Positions 6,165 through 6,559 of a DNA stretch of 6,559 nucleotides are shown here, in pieces. How positions within the stretch are numbered: position 1 is the stretch's first letter; each line of letters starts with the position of its first letter. The position numbers were made by a program, and so were the translations under genes. Origin of the DNA: Desulfobacterales bacterium (GTDB lineage Bacteria; Desulfobacterota; Desulfobacteria; Desulfobacterales; JAFDCJ01); the NCBI GenBank assembly GCA_029932495.1, contig JAOZPY010000157.1, positions 1 through 6,559 on the forward strand. Direction: 5' to 3'. Under the pieces are notes generated by a model, which saw nothing but the letters and a program-made list of their open reading frames with translations, had not been told where the DNA came from and made no database searches.

Positions 6165-6288
6165 GACGGTTTCGTGAAATGTCCATCTGCTGCGTTGTGC
6201 TGCGTCTTTCGTCAGTCCAACGTACTCAACGTACGTTTCCTTCCTCAAGACTTGCACGCCTTGCATATGAACGTTTCACAAAACCGTC
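6165..6288. repeat. 124-bp imperfect inverted repeat between hisS and aspS (MITE/REP-like element)
   Basis: The ends GACGGTTTCGTGAAA and TTTCACAAAACCGTC are inverted copies. Over 26-bp arms (6165-6190 and 6263-6288), 22 positions match. In the aspS-sense transcript two of the four mismatches become G-U pairs, so 24 of 26 can pair. The tip is a second hairpin, AACGTAC-TCAAC-GTACGTT (6219-6237), and the sides between are partly complementary. There is no open reading frame of note, no T-tract on either side to make a simple terminator, and no clear target duplication. The element fills nearly the whole hisS-aspS gap: 20 bp to the hisS stop and 3 bp to the aspS ribosome binding site. Most likely a non-autonomous mobile repeat or a REP-type palindrome; a cis-acting RNA is the alternative. 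Copy number cannot be judged from one window. Confidence 0.7.
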
Positions 6289-6308
6289 AAAGCAACATAA
6301 TTTCTTAA

Positions 6309-6559
6309 CTATATTTTTTTATCCATCGTTTCTAATTGTGATCTAACATTATTCACCAGGTTGTCGATCGAAATCGAAACCTGCTCCTTGGTCTGCATGT
6401 TGCGCAGAATGGCTGCCCCTTTTTCCAGTTCATCTTCGCCTACAATCAACACGTGGGCGGCGCCCAGTCTGTTGGCACGCTTCATCTGACTTTTCAGGCT
6501 CCTGCCGGAAAAATCCATCTCGGAACGAATGCCGGCCTGCCCCAGCCTGCAGATCCACT
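6309..6559 (-). CDS. hisS: Histidine--tRNA ligase, C-terminal part (gene continues beyond the window)
   Basis: The frame is open from the right window edge to a TAG at 6309-6311 and gives 82 residues. They form the anticodon-binding domain typical of HisRS C-termini: AGIRSEMDFSGRSLKSQMKR, then ANRLGAAHVLIVGEDEL, then GAAILRNMQTKEQVSI, ending in a charged helix. The match to the family pattern (AGI...D....SLK.QMK.AN..GA...lIiGE.El) is strong. The catalytic domain lies outside. The gene is upstream of aspS on the same strand, an order common in many bacteria, and the two are probably co-transcribed unless the intervening 124-bp element interrupts the message. Confidence 0.9.
   Translation of the reverse strand, partial: WICRLGQAGIRSEMDFSGRSLKSQMKRANRLGAAHVLIVGEDELEKGAAILRNMQTKEQVSISIDNLVNNVRSQLETMDKKI

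Noticed and set aside
6165..6288. Rho-independent terminator or CRISPR-like repeat between hisS and aspS
   Set aside because: No T-run follows the stem in either direction, and there is only one inverted unit rather than regularly spaced direct repeats.

Overview
The window looks like chromosomal DNA from a Gram-negative sulfate-reducer-type bacterium, most likely Desulfobacterota (Desulfobacterales or close). The evidence is a GAF/sigma-54 activator divergent from a Tat-exported molybdopterin enzyme, the hisS-aspS gene order, and the style of the repeat between those two genes. The taxonomic call is inference; no marker gene here settles it.

Layout. Positions 1-162 (+) hold the C-terminal tail of a gene ending in a helix-turn-helix, probably a REP-associated (Y1/IS200-like) transposase. 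Positions 226-1797 (-) encode a GAF-AAA+-Fis sigma-54 activator. Its GTG start is set by a strong ribosome binding site. Positions 1798-2011 are a divergent control region with three related near-palindromes (half-site TGTCCC), an AT-rich palindrome, a -24/-12 promoter and a consensus ribosome binding site. Positions 2012-4330 (+) encode a 772-residue Tat-exported molybdopterin enzyme of the acetylene hydratase/formate dehydrogenase/DMSO reductase superfamily. It keeps the Cys expected to bind Mo (C186) but has lost three of the four Cys of the N-terminal [4Fe-4S] site. Converging on it at 4358-6148 (-) is aspS, with a TTG start, and upstream of aspS is the 3' end of hisS (6309-6559, -). A 124-bp imperfect inverted repeat lies between hisS and aspS and ends three bases from the aspS Shine-Dalgarno.

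How the parts fit. The activator and the molybdoenzyme look like a self-contained inducible unit. The activator would bind the three upstream sites, touch sigma-54 polymerase at 1938-1953, and switch on a single exported enzyme with no electron-transfer subunit beside it. The inducing signal and the substrate cannot be read from the sequence. hisS-aspS is a translation housekeeping pair. AspRS carries the His/Gly residues typical of the non-discriminating form that also charges tRNA-Asn.

The best candidates for something undescribed are the cluster-less, apparently orphan molybdoenzyme with its dedicated sigma-54 control region, and the hairpin element wedged against the aspS ribosome binding site.
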